Shown piece after piece: positions 12,541-22,820 of a DNA stretch of 64,000 nt. The DNA is from Plumapathes pennacea (lineage: Eukaryota; Cnidaria; Anthozoa; Antipatharia; Myriopathidae), in the NCBI GenBank assembly GCA_964036295.1, contig OZ038469.1:2402501-2466500 (forward strand), read 5' to 3'. Positions within the stretch are counted from its first letter, which is position 1, and the number at the start of each line of letters is the position of its first letter. Below the pieces are notes generated by a model. That model did not search any database and was not told the DNA's origin. It was given only the letters and a program-made list of their open reading frames with translations. The position numbers were made by a program, and so were the translations under genes.

Positions 12541-14312
12541 GTAGATCAAGGGGTAATGCCCGCTACCACTGTGGCCTTTGTGCCCTAATCTGTGGCTTCA
12601 GCTTACCAGCACATTGTGCAGTATTCTGATCAATTCTACGTCACACTATTCACACCATTGACATATACCATTTAATACCAAGTGAATACTTTCACACAAG
12701 AAATATCATTACTCATTGGTTGGGAAATATGTAGAGACCTTTAGATTTTGTTATGATTCAACAAAAACAATGATTTGCAAATGGTTTAAAGTACTGACAT
12801 GAGACTACCAGAAGATGTCACCCGATGCCGAAAACATGGTGTTGCAAAATATTGCTATTTATGACCCATCAAATATTTCCTCCCACGCGTGATTGGTAGA
12901 ATTGTGACACGTGACCGAATAACGTCCGCTCGTGAGCGGACATTATCAGCAAATAACCCCCACCTGGCGAACTAACGCTGTTTATTGACAATATCCGAAC
13001 ACAGTTCTATTTATTTAGTCACAAAAATCACTTCAAGACGACTACTGAGGAGGACATCAATTTATTGGCCGAAAATGCAGTTCCAGAAAGCACAAAAAAG
13101 CTTCACAGTTTCCGCGCCGTTATTTGCGCTGCGAGAGGAAATATTTGAAGGATAATAAAGACAATAAACTACTTTTGGCTTTGGAAATATGCACGGATAA
13201 TTGTCCTTGGACATTATCTGTTCCTCGAAGCTCACAGTTGCCCTCGAGCTTTGCTCTCGGGCAACTGTTCGCTTCTCGGAACAGATAATATCCTCGGACA
13301 ATTATCCGTGCATATTTCCTCGCCAAAAGTAGTTTATTGTTTATATATATACCCTTGCAGGGTTAATCAGATTATTTCCTGTAAGGATACTTGTAAGACA
13401 GTCTTGATTGGCATCTGTCAATATTACTTCACAAGCACCTGAGGCAGCTGCAATCTGAGATTGTATTGCAAAATTAAACCCTTGCAAATACAGACATGGA
13501 CGAATTTTCAGCCGAGTATTTCTGTAAAGGATGAGTTGGCTGGTGATACACATTTGTAAATACCATGCACGTAACATACCATAACTCCTGCCAAGGCCGT
13601 CATTCCTGCTCCAAGTTCAATGATAACTTTGTCACTGTAAACAAATTATATAAGTCCACTTCTGAGCTCATGATAAAGATTCTCCCAAATGCTCAGGAAG
13701 AAAATGTACCAGTGATACAGTGAGAATTGATTTTTTAATCAGCACTCCGAGAAACAGTACTCACTTATATTTTTCCCGGTTCTTTAGCAAATAATGGGCC
13801 AAAACTTCTTCAGAGGGCCAAAGGCCTGCCAGAAAAAAAAAAAAAAAAAAAAAGAAAAAAAAGAATAAGGATGAAATTTATAAATTTATATATAAAATTT
13901 ACAGCTCAATATTTTACAACTCACAGACATTTCCGGTGTTGTCAAACCCAGTCAAATCCTGCAGTTCAACAGCTCGTGTTCTCTGCCTAAAATGATTAAA
14001 GAGCTATCATGCATTGATCAGTTCCAGCTGTAACAATCTCCGCCGCACCACAGAAACAAACTCTCTGTCTGAATTATTGTACAATGCTCACCTGATCAAC
14101 ACCCCTGTTTCAACATGCGGACTCCTATATTCGAACCATGCGTGTTCTCCGTTCTCATCTCCTGTTAGCTCTACCTTCCTGCTCTGCAACAGACCGAAGC
14201 CGGAGAACCTCCTGACGGAAACTTTCTTCTCGTCTTGCTCCCTGTTTGCATCTTTTTTGATGATTTTCGCGAGCATTCTCCATCGTAATTTTGCAGCTGT
14301 TACGTCCGCCAT
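10232..14312 (-). CDS. CAMKMT: Calmodulin-lysine N-methyltransferase, ten exons, complete
   Basis: SAM-dependent methyltransferase that trimethylates a lysine of calmodulin (family knowledge). Exons in transcript order: 14312-14092, 13986-13925, 13825-13765, 13634-13580, 13454-13391, 12246-12186, 11537-11460, 11059-10996, 10624-10496 and 10357-10232. Phases agree at every join (921 nt, 306 residues; the human protein is about 323). Matching blocks include [32 protein letters not shown], the SAM-binding ELGAGMTALAGVM, the acidic EVILTDAN, FDFIVCADC, FVAPRRGGTLEQFC, and the C-terminal NIHYPVLLKL followed by an extra tail ending ELTAHE. The start MADVTAAKLRW lies only 70 bp from the ATG of a BPNT1-like exon on the other strand. 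Introns carry two large fold-backs and a G-tract repeat. Expected nuclear/cytosolic location is from the family. Confidence 0.93.
11115..11285 (-). repeat. Dispersed short repeat, minus-oriented copy (CAMKMT intron)
   Basis: About 170 bp with phrases such as ACTATCAATTCTCA, ACATCACTCATACA and AGGAGAATCTG. These recur at 28826-29010 and, inverted, at 31975-32138, 32885-33012, 58186-58275 and 58915-59122. It has no coding potential and looks like a SINE or MITE family. Confidence 0.6.
11657..12175. repeat. G-tract-bounded dispersed repeat, one full and one partial copy
   Basis: A G run at about 11660-11677 is followed by GTACTCAATAGGAATTTGGG and degenerate units of the type TACCCTGTCTAAGAC. 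It ends near 12050 in a segment resembling the other copies (GATACCCTATCGGGC, then TATATGGGAGTA). A second partial copy starts at about 12065 with GGGGGGTACTCAATAGGAAT and ends at a C run near 12172. The relatives at 16010-16290 and 44691-45022 share the same order of motifs. Confidence 0.6.
12294..12641. repeat. Large hairpin (arms about 125 bp) flanked by a 16-bp direct repeat
   Basis: The left arm (about 12340-12468) and right arm (about 12493-12630) are near-perfect reverse complements. Each contains TGCACAATGTGCTGGTAAGC and a homopolymer A or T block, separated by a spacer of about 24 nt. The 16-base sequence CTGATCAATTCTACGT occurs at 12294-12309 and again at 12626-12641. It lies in a CAMKMT intron. 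Confidence 0.75.
13161..13340. repeat. Fold-back element (arms about 85 bp) in a CAMKMT intron
   Basis: The segment from ACAATAAACTACTTTTGGC to GCCAAAAGTAGTTTATTGT is an imperfect palindrome centred near 13250. Inner motifs such as TGCACGGATAATTGTCC and GGACAATTATCCGTGCA pair with each other. No ORF. It is consistent with a short fold-back/MITE family. Confidence 0.7.
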
Positions 14313-14382
14313 GTTGAAAATTAACCAGGCCTCTGCTTAGTAGCCTGGCTTTGTGCGGACAGCGAGCGTGACAGACAGTAAA
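14313..14382. promoter_or_regulatory. Compact divergent promoter: CAMKMT (-) and BPNT1-exon copy (+)
   Basis: Only 70 bp separate the two opposite ATGs. The sequence contains AATTAACCAGGCCTCTGC and GCTTTGTGCGGACAGCGAGC. It is shared with the region before the genuine BPNT1, where it is split by an inserted element (27743-27792 and 30290-30313). No TATA box is evident. Divergent promoter use is inferred from the geometry. Confidence 0.5.
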
Positions 14383-14502
14383 ATGGCTTCCAGCAGTCCC
14401 TTCGTTCTTAGGCTGATGTCTTCATCGGTGGCGATCGCCAATCGAGCGGGTAGAATTATCCGCAGTATAATGAAAACAGGCGAGTTAGGCGTAGTCGACA
14501 AG
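14383..14502 (+). pseudogene. Duplicate of BPNT1 promoter and first coding exon
   Basis: These 120 nt encode the same 40 residues as exon 1 of the BPNT1 gene at 30314-30433 (MASSSPFVLRLMSSS... ending GELGVVDK), followed by the same donor, GTAAAATCCGAAAG. Similarity runs from about 14318 upstream to about 14720 in the intron, with scattered substitutions. After that no further BPNT1 exon was found before the retroelement region, so the copy looks like a truncated 5' duplicate. It could still be transcribed, or spliced as an alternative first exon of BPNT1 15 kb downstream. The copy lacks both insertions present at 27793-30289 and 30517-30739 and therefore records the earlier state. Confidence 0.8.
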
Positions 14503-14720
14503 GTAAAATCCGAAAGAGTTTGGTAAAACTGGCCTCTGCGCGCCCGCCGGCCAGTTGCAGGATTTTACGATTTTCACAAGCATTTATAGAGAGGGGAATT
14601 TCATCACCAAAAGTCAGAAATTTGTAGTCAGCATGGGCTTGGGTGGGAGAGGGGTACTGCACTATTAAACTGTGAATTGATCTCAAATCACATCCAGTTA
14701 ATGTTTAACGAATATTACTT

Positions 14721-16009
14721 TAACGAATTTTAATTATATATACGAGGTAATATTTGTTTTGTACTGTAAGGACTTTTTTCTTTCCGTTCATTAAAGGTGT
14801 TCCTGTTCGTGGTAAATTCGTCGTCGATTAATCCTCGAGAAGATTGGCACGATCAAGCGGTGCATCAACTGGCAAAAAGTTGATAAACAATGAAATGTCA
14901 GGCTTCTTGGTTTTGTGTAGGGAGACTTAATACGGGCTTAAAAGCGAAGATACATCTCATAAACGAGGAGCAGACCGCAATCGGCACAATTATTGTGGGT
15001 TTGATAAAACAATGAAACTTGTTCTGTTACTTTGTCCAAATACTAAATGAAAGTTTACGCGAATTGTTTCTTTCTTTCTATTTTTTGCCAGATATTGTTG
15101 CGGCAACTAATGGTTCACACGAATCACGCAGGGTGACGCTACTTAAACGTCAAGCCCTCGGAAATCTTGAACCTAATAACTTCAATACAGTTAAATGCTT
15201 AATAAATATGCTCATGAAGAACTCGAAGGTGTGATCGCTCTTGCTGTCCTTGGAGCAAGTTCTTGAAGAATTTTGCGTACAAAAAGGTCACGCCTAGCTT
15301 GACGATATTACCCCAACACCCCCTAGTCACGTATATATATATGTCGGTTGGTCAACCTACTATTTGCAAGAAGTAGTCAAAATATTGTTTTCTTCCCTTG
15401 GTGATATCAGTAGGTTTAAAGCAATACAATTTGCAAAAGGCACAGTGTTCTGACTGATTTTATGTTTATTATGATAACGCACATACACGAACGACCGTAA
15501 ACTGTGTTCGAGAGGGACGGGGAGTAGGAAACCCCTAACATTACATCCAAAAGCATTAAAATCTGCATCACAAGAAATCTCAATGAAGTCTAGCCCCCGT
15601 CGCCTTGATGTGATCAGCTATGTCCTCTTCCGTTGCGCTTGGAAAAGCTTTGATGATTACTCGATCACAGATAGACAAACAGACAGATAGAAAGACAGAC
15701 AAACAAACAGACAGAAAGACTAACCCCCACCTTTCAAGCAAAATCTGCTCGAATAACGTCAATAATGCTTTGCAATTTGTGCTAGGTATGTATTAACATG
15801 TACAAGTAGGAGGCGAGCAGCCCACGAACAGCGTCTAGCATTTTCTGTTAAGGAGTGGTGCACGGCACACTTTCAACAATTTGTAATTAATCTATATCAA
15901 ATGGACCTCCCACTAGCAAAATCTGGGGCTGAATGAATTAGTTCTTTATGCTTTCATCAACATCACAGTCCCTCTGAAAATAAAAGGCAAAAGTGTCAAG
16001 ACAAATTAT
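14721..16009. other. Gene-free stretch with microsatellite
   Basis: I see no supported gene. A GACAGACA/AAGACAGACAAAC-type microsatellite lies at about 15671-15720. The short ORFs here show no family features. Confidence 0.5.
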
Positions 16010-16290
16010 CTATACCCTATTTCAGACCCAACTACAAAAATGTATACCCTATTTCAGAACTATTTCAGATATTTTTTTCATGTCCACAACAACCGATTTC
16101 TGTTAAAATCATACCATATCCCAGGCCAAAAAGACAAAATCGATACCCTATTTCAGACCAAAAAGGCAAAATCTATACCCAATTCAGACTAAAACTGCTT
16201 GAAAATGATACCCCTTGGGGCAGCACATACATATATGGCTTATATATATACATATGAAAGTACCCCCCTCCCCCCCCCCCCTTTTTTTTC
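16010..16290. repeat. Partial copy of the CTATTTCAGACC dispersed repeat
   Basis: Several degenerate units of TACCCTATTTCAGACCAAAA are followed by GATACCCCTTGGGGCAGCAC, a TATATA stretch and a C-rich end at about 16262-16280. The order of motifs matches the better copy at 44691-45022. The G-tract start is missing here. Confidence 0.65.
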
Positions 16291-16563
16291 TGGGTGCATC
16301 CCATAGTATTCTTAAAGTGCTTCCAAAGCTCTCTAGGGCTTTAACTGTTCTCAATAGACTCTTAAAAATGAAGACTTTGCTTTTTTGATGGATCTTGTTG
16401 CCAACTGGCCGGAACTGTCTGTTTTTTCCTTTGTACAGTTTACTCTTTTGTTTCAGTTCTTTGTATTCTACCATATGTTACTTCTTTTTGGGCTACTTAA
16501 GGCAATAGCTTTTTTTATCAGTCTTCAGTCAGTCAATAAATCAATCAACCTTTTTGTGTATCT

Positions 16564-18640
16564 GTGAAGTGGGCCCAACAAATCTTCAGCAACTGGACAT
16601 CTCACGAGTCTAGAGTCGAGTCATCAACATTTTTGGTCCTTCGAGCCGGATGGCAGAATTTGGAAATGATTGACTCTAATCAAGAGTTGGAAGGTTCACC
16701 AAGACCAAGAGAAGATTTAAACATCAAAGCAAATGAGTATGCAACAAGCACAAAGCAAGACGTTGCCGGCGGCGCAAGAACAAAAAAGCCCACAGCGAAA
16801 GGCATGGCTTTTCAAGCCCACATTAAATGGCAAAACGGTCAATCTGCCCAAAGGAAAATATCGCGTCAAATGAAGAAAATAGAACTGCTCACTCAAGACT
16901 ATGACAACGTGCACATAGTTCAGAGTGAACTGAAGACTTTGCATGAAGTTCTTGAAGACCTGCAGAAAACACACGTCTTATGTGGTACTCTGACCACAAA
17001 GGAAGAAAAACTCATTGCAAGGGACTAATACCAAGAGCACAAGATAATGGGTGATTTCATTAACAAAATCGGAAATTGGACTATCTTGGCAAAGCGCCAA
17101 ATAGAGGAACAGCTCAATAACGGTTCAATTATCTCCAAACTGTCTAACCGTTCCAAGGCTTCTTTAAGAGCTTCATCTGTCTCTACGAGAGCCAGAGAAA
17201 GAGCCAAAGCAGCAGAATTAGTTGCCAGAGCCGCTATGCTAGAGAAAAAACAAGCTCTTCAAAATGAAACTGTAAGGCTTGAACTGCAGGAAGGGGTTGG
17301 AGTGGCTCAAGCTCGTGAGCGCGCATACGCTCAAGTGGAACAAGAACTGAACTTTAACGACGGGATGAATGAATATCTCAATGAACACAAAGTTACAGTC
17401 GCAGCAACCCGCTTCTGCTTTATCAAAGGCTTTATCTGTCTCCCAACCTATTGAGCTACGGCCCCCAGTGACGAGCGTGATTACAACCAGATTTTCACTG
17501 AAGCAGACAAATTCCCTGTAACCAAACTTTTGAAGAACTGTACCCGGAAGGACAACCAAAGAAACTGATAAAGGGGTGTCTATTCATGGACCCCAAGAAG
17601 GGTTACCTGGAAGCAAAACAGCTGCTGGAAGAAAAGTACGGTGACACGTAGAGGATCTCCAATGCTTACCTCAAGAAAGTAACTGAATGGCCGACCATCA
17701 AACTGGGAGATGACGTTGCCCTTGATCGGTATTCAACTTTCCTGACCCAATGCCTTAGCCATGACGTCACTCTCTTTCTTTATGATCTTGGACCACCCGC
17801 AGAAATCATCAAAACATGGTGAAGAAACTCCCAATGCAGCTGCAGGATCATTGGTGCAGTGAAACCAATGGATCAGCCAATAACGGGCCCAGTATCTGAC
17901 ACGGAAACTTGCAAGACGGAATGGACATGGCAAAGCTATCAATCCCCAGATGCTACAACAAGAGTGAAGGTCGCATGGTACAGCGCCAATGTCATGTGTT
18001 TGCTGATGTGTCTGAAACTGCCTTTAGCGCTGTAGCTTACCTAAGACTCCAGTCTGAAGACGGCATTCACCACTGCTCCTTTGTGCTTGGAAAGGTGAAG
18101 TACTGAGATTAGAGCTGCAAGCCGTGGTCCTGACAGTACGGATTGGCCAAACCACCCAGAGAGAGCTAGATATTTAGGCTGAGCAGATCACCTACTGGAC
18201 AGATTTAACTACTGTGCTCCAGTACACCAAGAGTGAGAAAGCCAGATTTCACACTTTTGTAGTCAACGGGGTTGCTGAATTGAGAGAAGGCTCGGATCCA
18301 AACAAGTGGAGGCATGTTCCTGGCTACCTAAACGCTTCTGACGACTGTTCCAGGGGCTTATCTGCACAAGACCTAACACAAGAAAGCCCATGGATCCAAG
18401 GACCGAGTTTCCTCTGGCAAGACGAAAGTCACTGGCCAGAACAAAAAATCTGCCGACCTCCTGATTACTATGACCCTGAAGTTGAAGTCGAGATGTGGTC
18501 CGCTTTCTCTTCCAAAGTGGACAACACTTTAATGGATCCAGAGAAAACCTCCTCATGAATTAAGCTACGTAGAGTGACCGCATGGATCAAGAGATTCACT
18601 GCTAAATGCCAGAGAAAGTTGAAAAAGAAAGTGTCTAATC
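16564..18640 (+). mobile_element. Broken BEL/Pao-type LTR retrotransposon (gag and RNase H remnants)
   Basis: Several frames in order resemble Pao gag-pol polyproteins. 16564-17028 and 17047-17454 are gag-like, with long charged helices (RARERAKAAELVARAAMLEK). 17580-17790 contains gag-like DPKKGYLEAKQLLEEKYGD. 17909-18106 and 18214-18558 match the RNase H region (HVFADVSETAFSAVAYLRL; then EKARFHTFVVNGVAE and NASDDCSRGLSAQDL). Stops and frame changes separate the pieces. Protease and reverse-transcriptase motifs, which should lie between gag and RNase H, are absent, so there is an internal deletion near 17.8-17.9 kb. No LTR pair was identified by eye. It cannot encode a working element. Confidence 0.75.
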
Positions 18641-18727
18641 TCACTGCAGATATGAGGTGTCCTTCAAGGAGTTAGCCTCTGTTTTATCACTCATTTCTAA
18701 ACCAGTAGGGCATGGCACCAGCGACAC

Positions 18728-18955
18728 TCAGAAACGTCTTGGTGAAGTACTCAATATTGTCAAGAACATTCCATCATACGTAGCTTCAGAGTATATATAC
18801 ATGAAAACTCCCTGCGTTCCAGTTGGTATTCCAGGAATTCTCTCCGCATCAAATGTTGTGTCACCTAGCCAAGTCTCTGTGAAGATCAATACATCCAGTT
18901 GGAGTAGTAGCATTGGAGCTTGCACAGATTGGATTAGTTCTTGGAATGCGTGCAT
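18728..18955 (-). pseudogene. Possible LINE endonuclease fragment
   Basis: A 75-residue reading on the minus strand includes LDVLIFTETWLGDTTFDAE, reminiscent of the ETWL motif of LINE AP-endonucleases (asparagine/glutamate active-site region). No other endonuclease or reverse-transcriptase motif is seen nearby. It may be a small relic or a chance match. Confidence 0.35.
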
Positions 18956-19186
18956 ATAAATGCCCTGTGGTAACTGCTAGGCCAAGTTTGCTGACGCAAC
19001 CTTCAACAAGTTGCTGCTGTGCACTGAAGCAGCTCTTCTTGTACAGTTTTGCAACAGGGTTTTGTTGCAATTCTTACTACGACCCATGTCACCAAAACCA
19101 AAGACACGTTCTTACCTTAGTCCAAGAGGTGTAAAGTGATAGTCACACCAGGACAACAAGGAGACAGCAGCAGGGTGAGAGGCAGT

Positions 19187-19716
19187 AACACGCCAGGGCG
19201 ACAACCAAACACGCCAGGGCGACAACCAAACATGCCAGGGTGACAACCAAACACGCCAGGGCGACAACCAAACACGCCAGGGCGACAACCTAACACGCCA
19301 GGGCGACAACCTAACACGCCAGGGCGACAACCTAACACGCCAGGGCGACAACCTAACACGCCAGGGCGACAACCTAACACGCCAGGGCGACAACCTAACA
19401 CGCCAGGGCGACAACCTAACACGCCAGGGCGACAACCAAACACGCCAGGGCGACAACCTAACACGCCAGGGCGACAACCTAACACGCCAGGGCGACAACC
19501 AAACACGCCAGGGCGACAACCTAACACGCCAGGGCGACAACCTAACACGCCAGGGCGACAACCAAACACGCCAGGGCGACAACCTAACACGCCAGGGCGA
19601 CAACCTAACAAGCCAGGGCGACAACCTTACATGCCAGGGCGACAACCAAACACGCCAGGGCGACAACCAAACACGCCAGGGTGACAACCATGCACGCCAG
19701 GACGACAACCAAACTG
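19187..19716. repeat. 21-bp minisatellite A, about 25 copies
   Basis: The unit is ACACGCCAGGGCGACAACCA (plus one base, A or T variants), repeated head to tail with few changes. Because 21 is a multiple of three, several frames stay open throughout. The minus strand reads a heptad like LSPWRVR for over 200 residues, and the plus strand reads NTPGRQP. Identical period with no unique spacers excludes a CRISPR array. A few stray units continue to about 19840. Confidence 0.9.
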
Positions 19717-20040
19717 CCAACTGGACAACCTGATACGCCCAGTGTGTATACATTACAAAGCCAAGGAAGCATCCTACACGGCATCGAAACGCAGAACGCA
19801 AAGGCGACAATCAGACACGCCAGGGCGACAACCCCCCGCAGCTACCCAACACGCCTTACGACGGCAGGCAGGCACGAAATGGGGGAAGTAGGCACAAGAC
19901 GAGAGGCGGTCGCAGCTATGCGCCGAGGATCGAGACGGTAGGCCTGCCACATAATGACAGAACATATACCACAGCAAGACGTGCCATTCCTGCCCGCAGC
20001 AAGACAGCATAAAGGTTTCGAGAAGACAGCCGGTTATCAG

Positions 20041-20586
20041 TGCAAGACGGCAGTCGGTCACTGCAAGACGGAAGGCGGTCGCAGCAAGACGGCAGGCGGT
20101 CGCAGCAAGACAGCAGGCGGTCGCAGCAAGACTTCAAGCGGTCGCAGCAAGACGGCAGGCGGTCGCAGCAAGACGGAAGGCGGTCGCAGCAAGACGGAAG
20201 GCGGTCGCAGCAAGACGGAAGGTGGTCGCAGCAAGACGGAAGGCGGTCGCAGCAAGACGGCAGGCGGTCGCAGCAAGACGGCAGGCGGTCGCAGCAAGAC
20301 AGCAGGCGGTCGCAGCAAGACGGCAGGCGGTCGCAGCAAGACGGCAGGCGGTCGCAGCAAGACGGCAGGCGGTCGCAGCAAGACGGCAGGCGGTCGCAGC
20401 AAGACGGCAGGCGGTCGCAGCAAGACGGAAGGCAGTCGCAGCAAGACGGCAGGCGGTCGCTGCAAGACGGCAGGCGGTCGCAGCAAGACGGCAGGCGGTC
20501 GCAGCAAGACGGAAGGCGGTCGCAGCAAGACGGAAGGCGGTCGCAGCAAGACGGAAGGCGGTCGCAGCAAGACGGAAGGTGGTGGT
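20041..20586. repeat. 21-bp minisatellite B, about 26 copies
   Basis: The unit is GCAAGACGGCAGGCGGTCGC (plus A), with GGCAGG/GGAAGG variants. Open frames again run through in five of six phases (for example GGRSKTA on plus and LPSCCDR on minus). The period equals that of minisatellite A, and the units share a CAGG...AA.ACG skeleton. The 320-bp gap between the arrays contains degenerate, mixed units. Confidence 0.9.
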
Positions 20587-20599
20587 TACACGAAGGCTC

Positions 20600-21187
20600 C
20601 ACAATCTTCTTGACTGCTTCTTGCTTGTTCCTGACAAAAGGAGAAACACCCTATTTTATGACAGTGGTCGTGCTAAGAATGCCAATGACATCCCAGTTGC
20701 AGAATGGCCTGTACAAGAACTCGAGGAAGAGCTGCCTCAGTGCACATCAGAAACCTGTTGAAAGTCCTGTCTGGCAACTTGGCCTACAGTAATTGTAACC
20801 AAGTTTCTTTTCCTGTAAGCATTGGACACAGCTCAACCAATTCACCAAGGAGCAGACTTGGTGTCTGACCTCTAGCACATCTTTGAAATGCACACGATGC
20901 TCGCGAAAGCAACCATCCCCACGGCAAGACAACCACCCTTTCACTGATGATGCAAGAAACACACCAGTTTGAGACTCGATCCTCTTCCTGACCACCATCA
21001 TCCTACTTGAGACTACATCCTGGATTAGTAAGCCAACTACAAAACCTATCAGATTAGAGAGGCCTTTTCTTCATCTTGGAGCATGCCCTAGCTTGCATAT
21101 TTGAGTCCTGTAACACATGTGCTTTCCTCCAGAACTTCCCAACTGCCTTCAACAATCATCCAAGGACCCAGCCGACATCATAGGCAT
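20600..21187. other. Unassigned sequence between minisatellite B and the DIRS element
   Basis: No ORF of convincing character. It may be the 3' part of a retroelement, but I see no motif that proves it. Confidence 0.4.
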
Positions 21188-22135
21188 TTATTTTGTTGCA
21201 AATTGCATCAGATTGTATCTAGCTGTTGCCACAGCATGTTTGAACCCAGGAGTTCTGATGTAGAGCTGATAAGCACTGCTGGTCCACCTCCCCAGGGCTT
21301 GGATGGGGTGATCCGGCACTCCACTGCGTGCTGCAACTGTGGCAGCTCCGATGCAAAAGCTATGGCTCGAGAGTTGCCTGGCACACCTGCAGCTGCCACG
21401 ATTTGGCGAAGCCAGTTGGTGAGTAAGGTGTGAGTCAGGCCAACCGTCCTGCAGCAAGAACAAGGGGCCTGGGGCAATACCTCTGAGAGCTAGATAAGCC
21501 AACATGGCCTGAACAGCGCAAAGAGGTGTACCAAGGCCAATGTGAATAAAGCAGCCAACGCGGAACAGATCAGTCTTGGACGCCTTAATCTTAACTTGCA
21601 AGCAGGAAGGGTTAGAGTTGGAGTTCACAGCAATATCTGATACCTCAAGGTGAATGGAGGACTGGAAACTGGCGAGGTTGGGGACTGGAACTCTGAGGAT
21701 CTCAAGAAGCCAAAGAAGGCGAAAGTGCAGGCAGCCCAGAACATGCAGTGGTCAGGAAGAATCAGATCGAGGGAGTTGGCAACAATCCACATAATGGAGT
21801 CAGTCACAGGCAAACGTTCGTTGGCAGGAGAGCCTTGTTGACGCTTGATGCTACAAACCACCCTGGAGACGTAGACAGTTGGCTAGAGGATCGGGGAAGC
21901 CTTGTTCGATGTGTAGAGACCGTACAGCGGAAAGGTAGACCTTAATGGAGGAATGTTGGAGGGACTCAGCTAAGGAAGTTGCAAAAAGGCAGAGGGTCCA
22001 CTCATCGGCTGGACAAGGAGAGCCACTGGCGTGAAGCCTGCCGGAATGAAGACAGAACTGGTGAAACCTGTCTTGGGCGGACGTATAAGTTTGGCGAGTA
22101 GAAGGGGCCAGACCTTCGTAAGAAAATTCCAGCAC
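21188..22135 (-). pseudogene. DIRS tyrosine recombinase, frameshifted and with damaged active site
   Basis: Three overlapping frames make up the enzyme. 22135-21851 is the core-binding part (GLAPSTRQTYTSAQDRF...). 21861-21625 contains the first catalytic arginine region (AFFGFLRSSEF). 21628-21188 contains the beta-strand lysine region (VKIKASKTDLFR), the HxxR box and the tyrosine (SSAYQLYIRTPG). The HxxR box reads HSFCIG where HSFRIG is expected, so the second catalytic arginine is a cysteine. Frame jumps occur at about 21855 and 21626. Non-functional. Confidence 0.85.
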
Positions 22136-22808
22136 CGCTGCTCTGGTTGGGAGAAGTCAGATCCTTGAGAAGCTGATGCGGAATTGGAACTGGAAACGGG
22201 TGTGCCTCGGGAGCTAAACGCCGGAATTCCTGCCAATTAAAACGAGAAAGGGCATCAGCAATTGAGTTCCGCATGCCAGGAATGTGTTGGGCCGTGAAGA
22301 AGTTGAAACGGGCTGAGGCCATAAGCAGACTACACATTAGATGCATCAGCTGGGGGACCTTGGAAGTCCTAGAGTTGAGGACCAACACGACAGCTGTGTT
22401 GTCAGAACGGAACAAAATGTTCCTCTTAGCCCACCTTGGGCCCCACAGATGCGCTGCGATAACCACCGGGAAGAGTTCCTTGTAGGCAATAAACTCGTGC
22501 CGTTGGATGGGCAACCATGGACCAGAGAACCATTCTCCGCGGAAAAAGGCACCAAAGCCAAGGGAACTTGCTGTGTCAGAAGTGACCTCCAGATCTAAAT
22601 CCGGGGTCAAGCCTGGATAGAGCCAGAAGCTGACACCGTTCCCCGAAGAGACAAATTGAACCCACCACTGGAGGTCAAGGTGGAACTCCCGGTTTAACCG
22701 GATAGGATGATCAGGTTGCCAGAAGCAGCAGAGCAGGTCAATCATGCGACGCAGGAAGGTTCGGCCAGGCCAGACCACTTTGGCGACGAAATAGAGGTGG
22801 CCGATCAA
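22002..22808 (-). pseudogene. DIRS RNase H domain (longest intact frame of the element)
   Basis: 268 residues read in one frame. They contain RTFLRRMIDLLCCF and PIRLNREFHLDLQWW (end of the RT connection), then the RNase H acidic set: SDTASSLGFGAFF (Asp), AYKELFPVVIAAHLWG (Glu), RSDNTAVV (Asp) and NSIADALSRFNWQEFRRLAP (Asp). The domain itself looks fairly complete, suggesting an insertion that is not very ancient. Confidence 0.85.
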
Positions 22809-22820
22809 GGATTCGAGTTG

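Noticed and set aside
15019-15234. 71-residue plus-strand ORF near 15 kb
   Set aside because: No homology and no clear promoter; could be an exon but nothing supports it.
19112-19810. 232-residue minus-strand ORF of LSPWRVR-type heptads
   Set aside because: It is the frame-open reading of a 21-bp minisatellite; other frames are equally open, and there is no non-repeat domain or promoter.
19187-20586. CRISPR-like arrays
   Set aside because: Units are contiguous with no unique spacers, no cas-like genes, and the sequence is clearly eukaryotic.
19916-20792. ORFs of 170-250 residues on both strands over minisatellite B
   Set aside because: Same artefact: a 21-bp period keeps five frames open. 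Residue repeats such as GGRSKTA or LPSCCDR follow from the DNA repeat.
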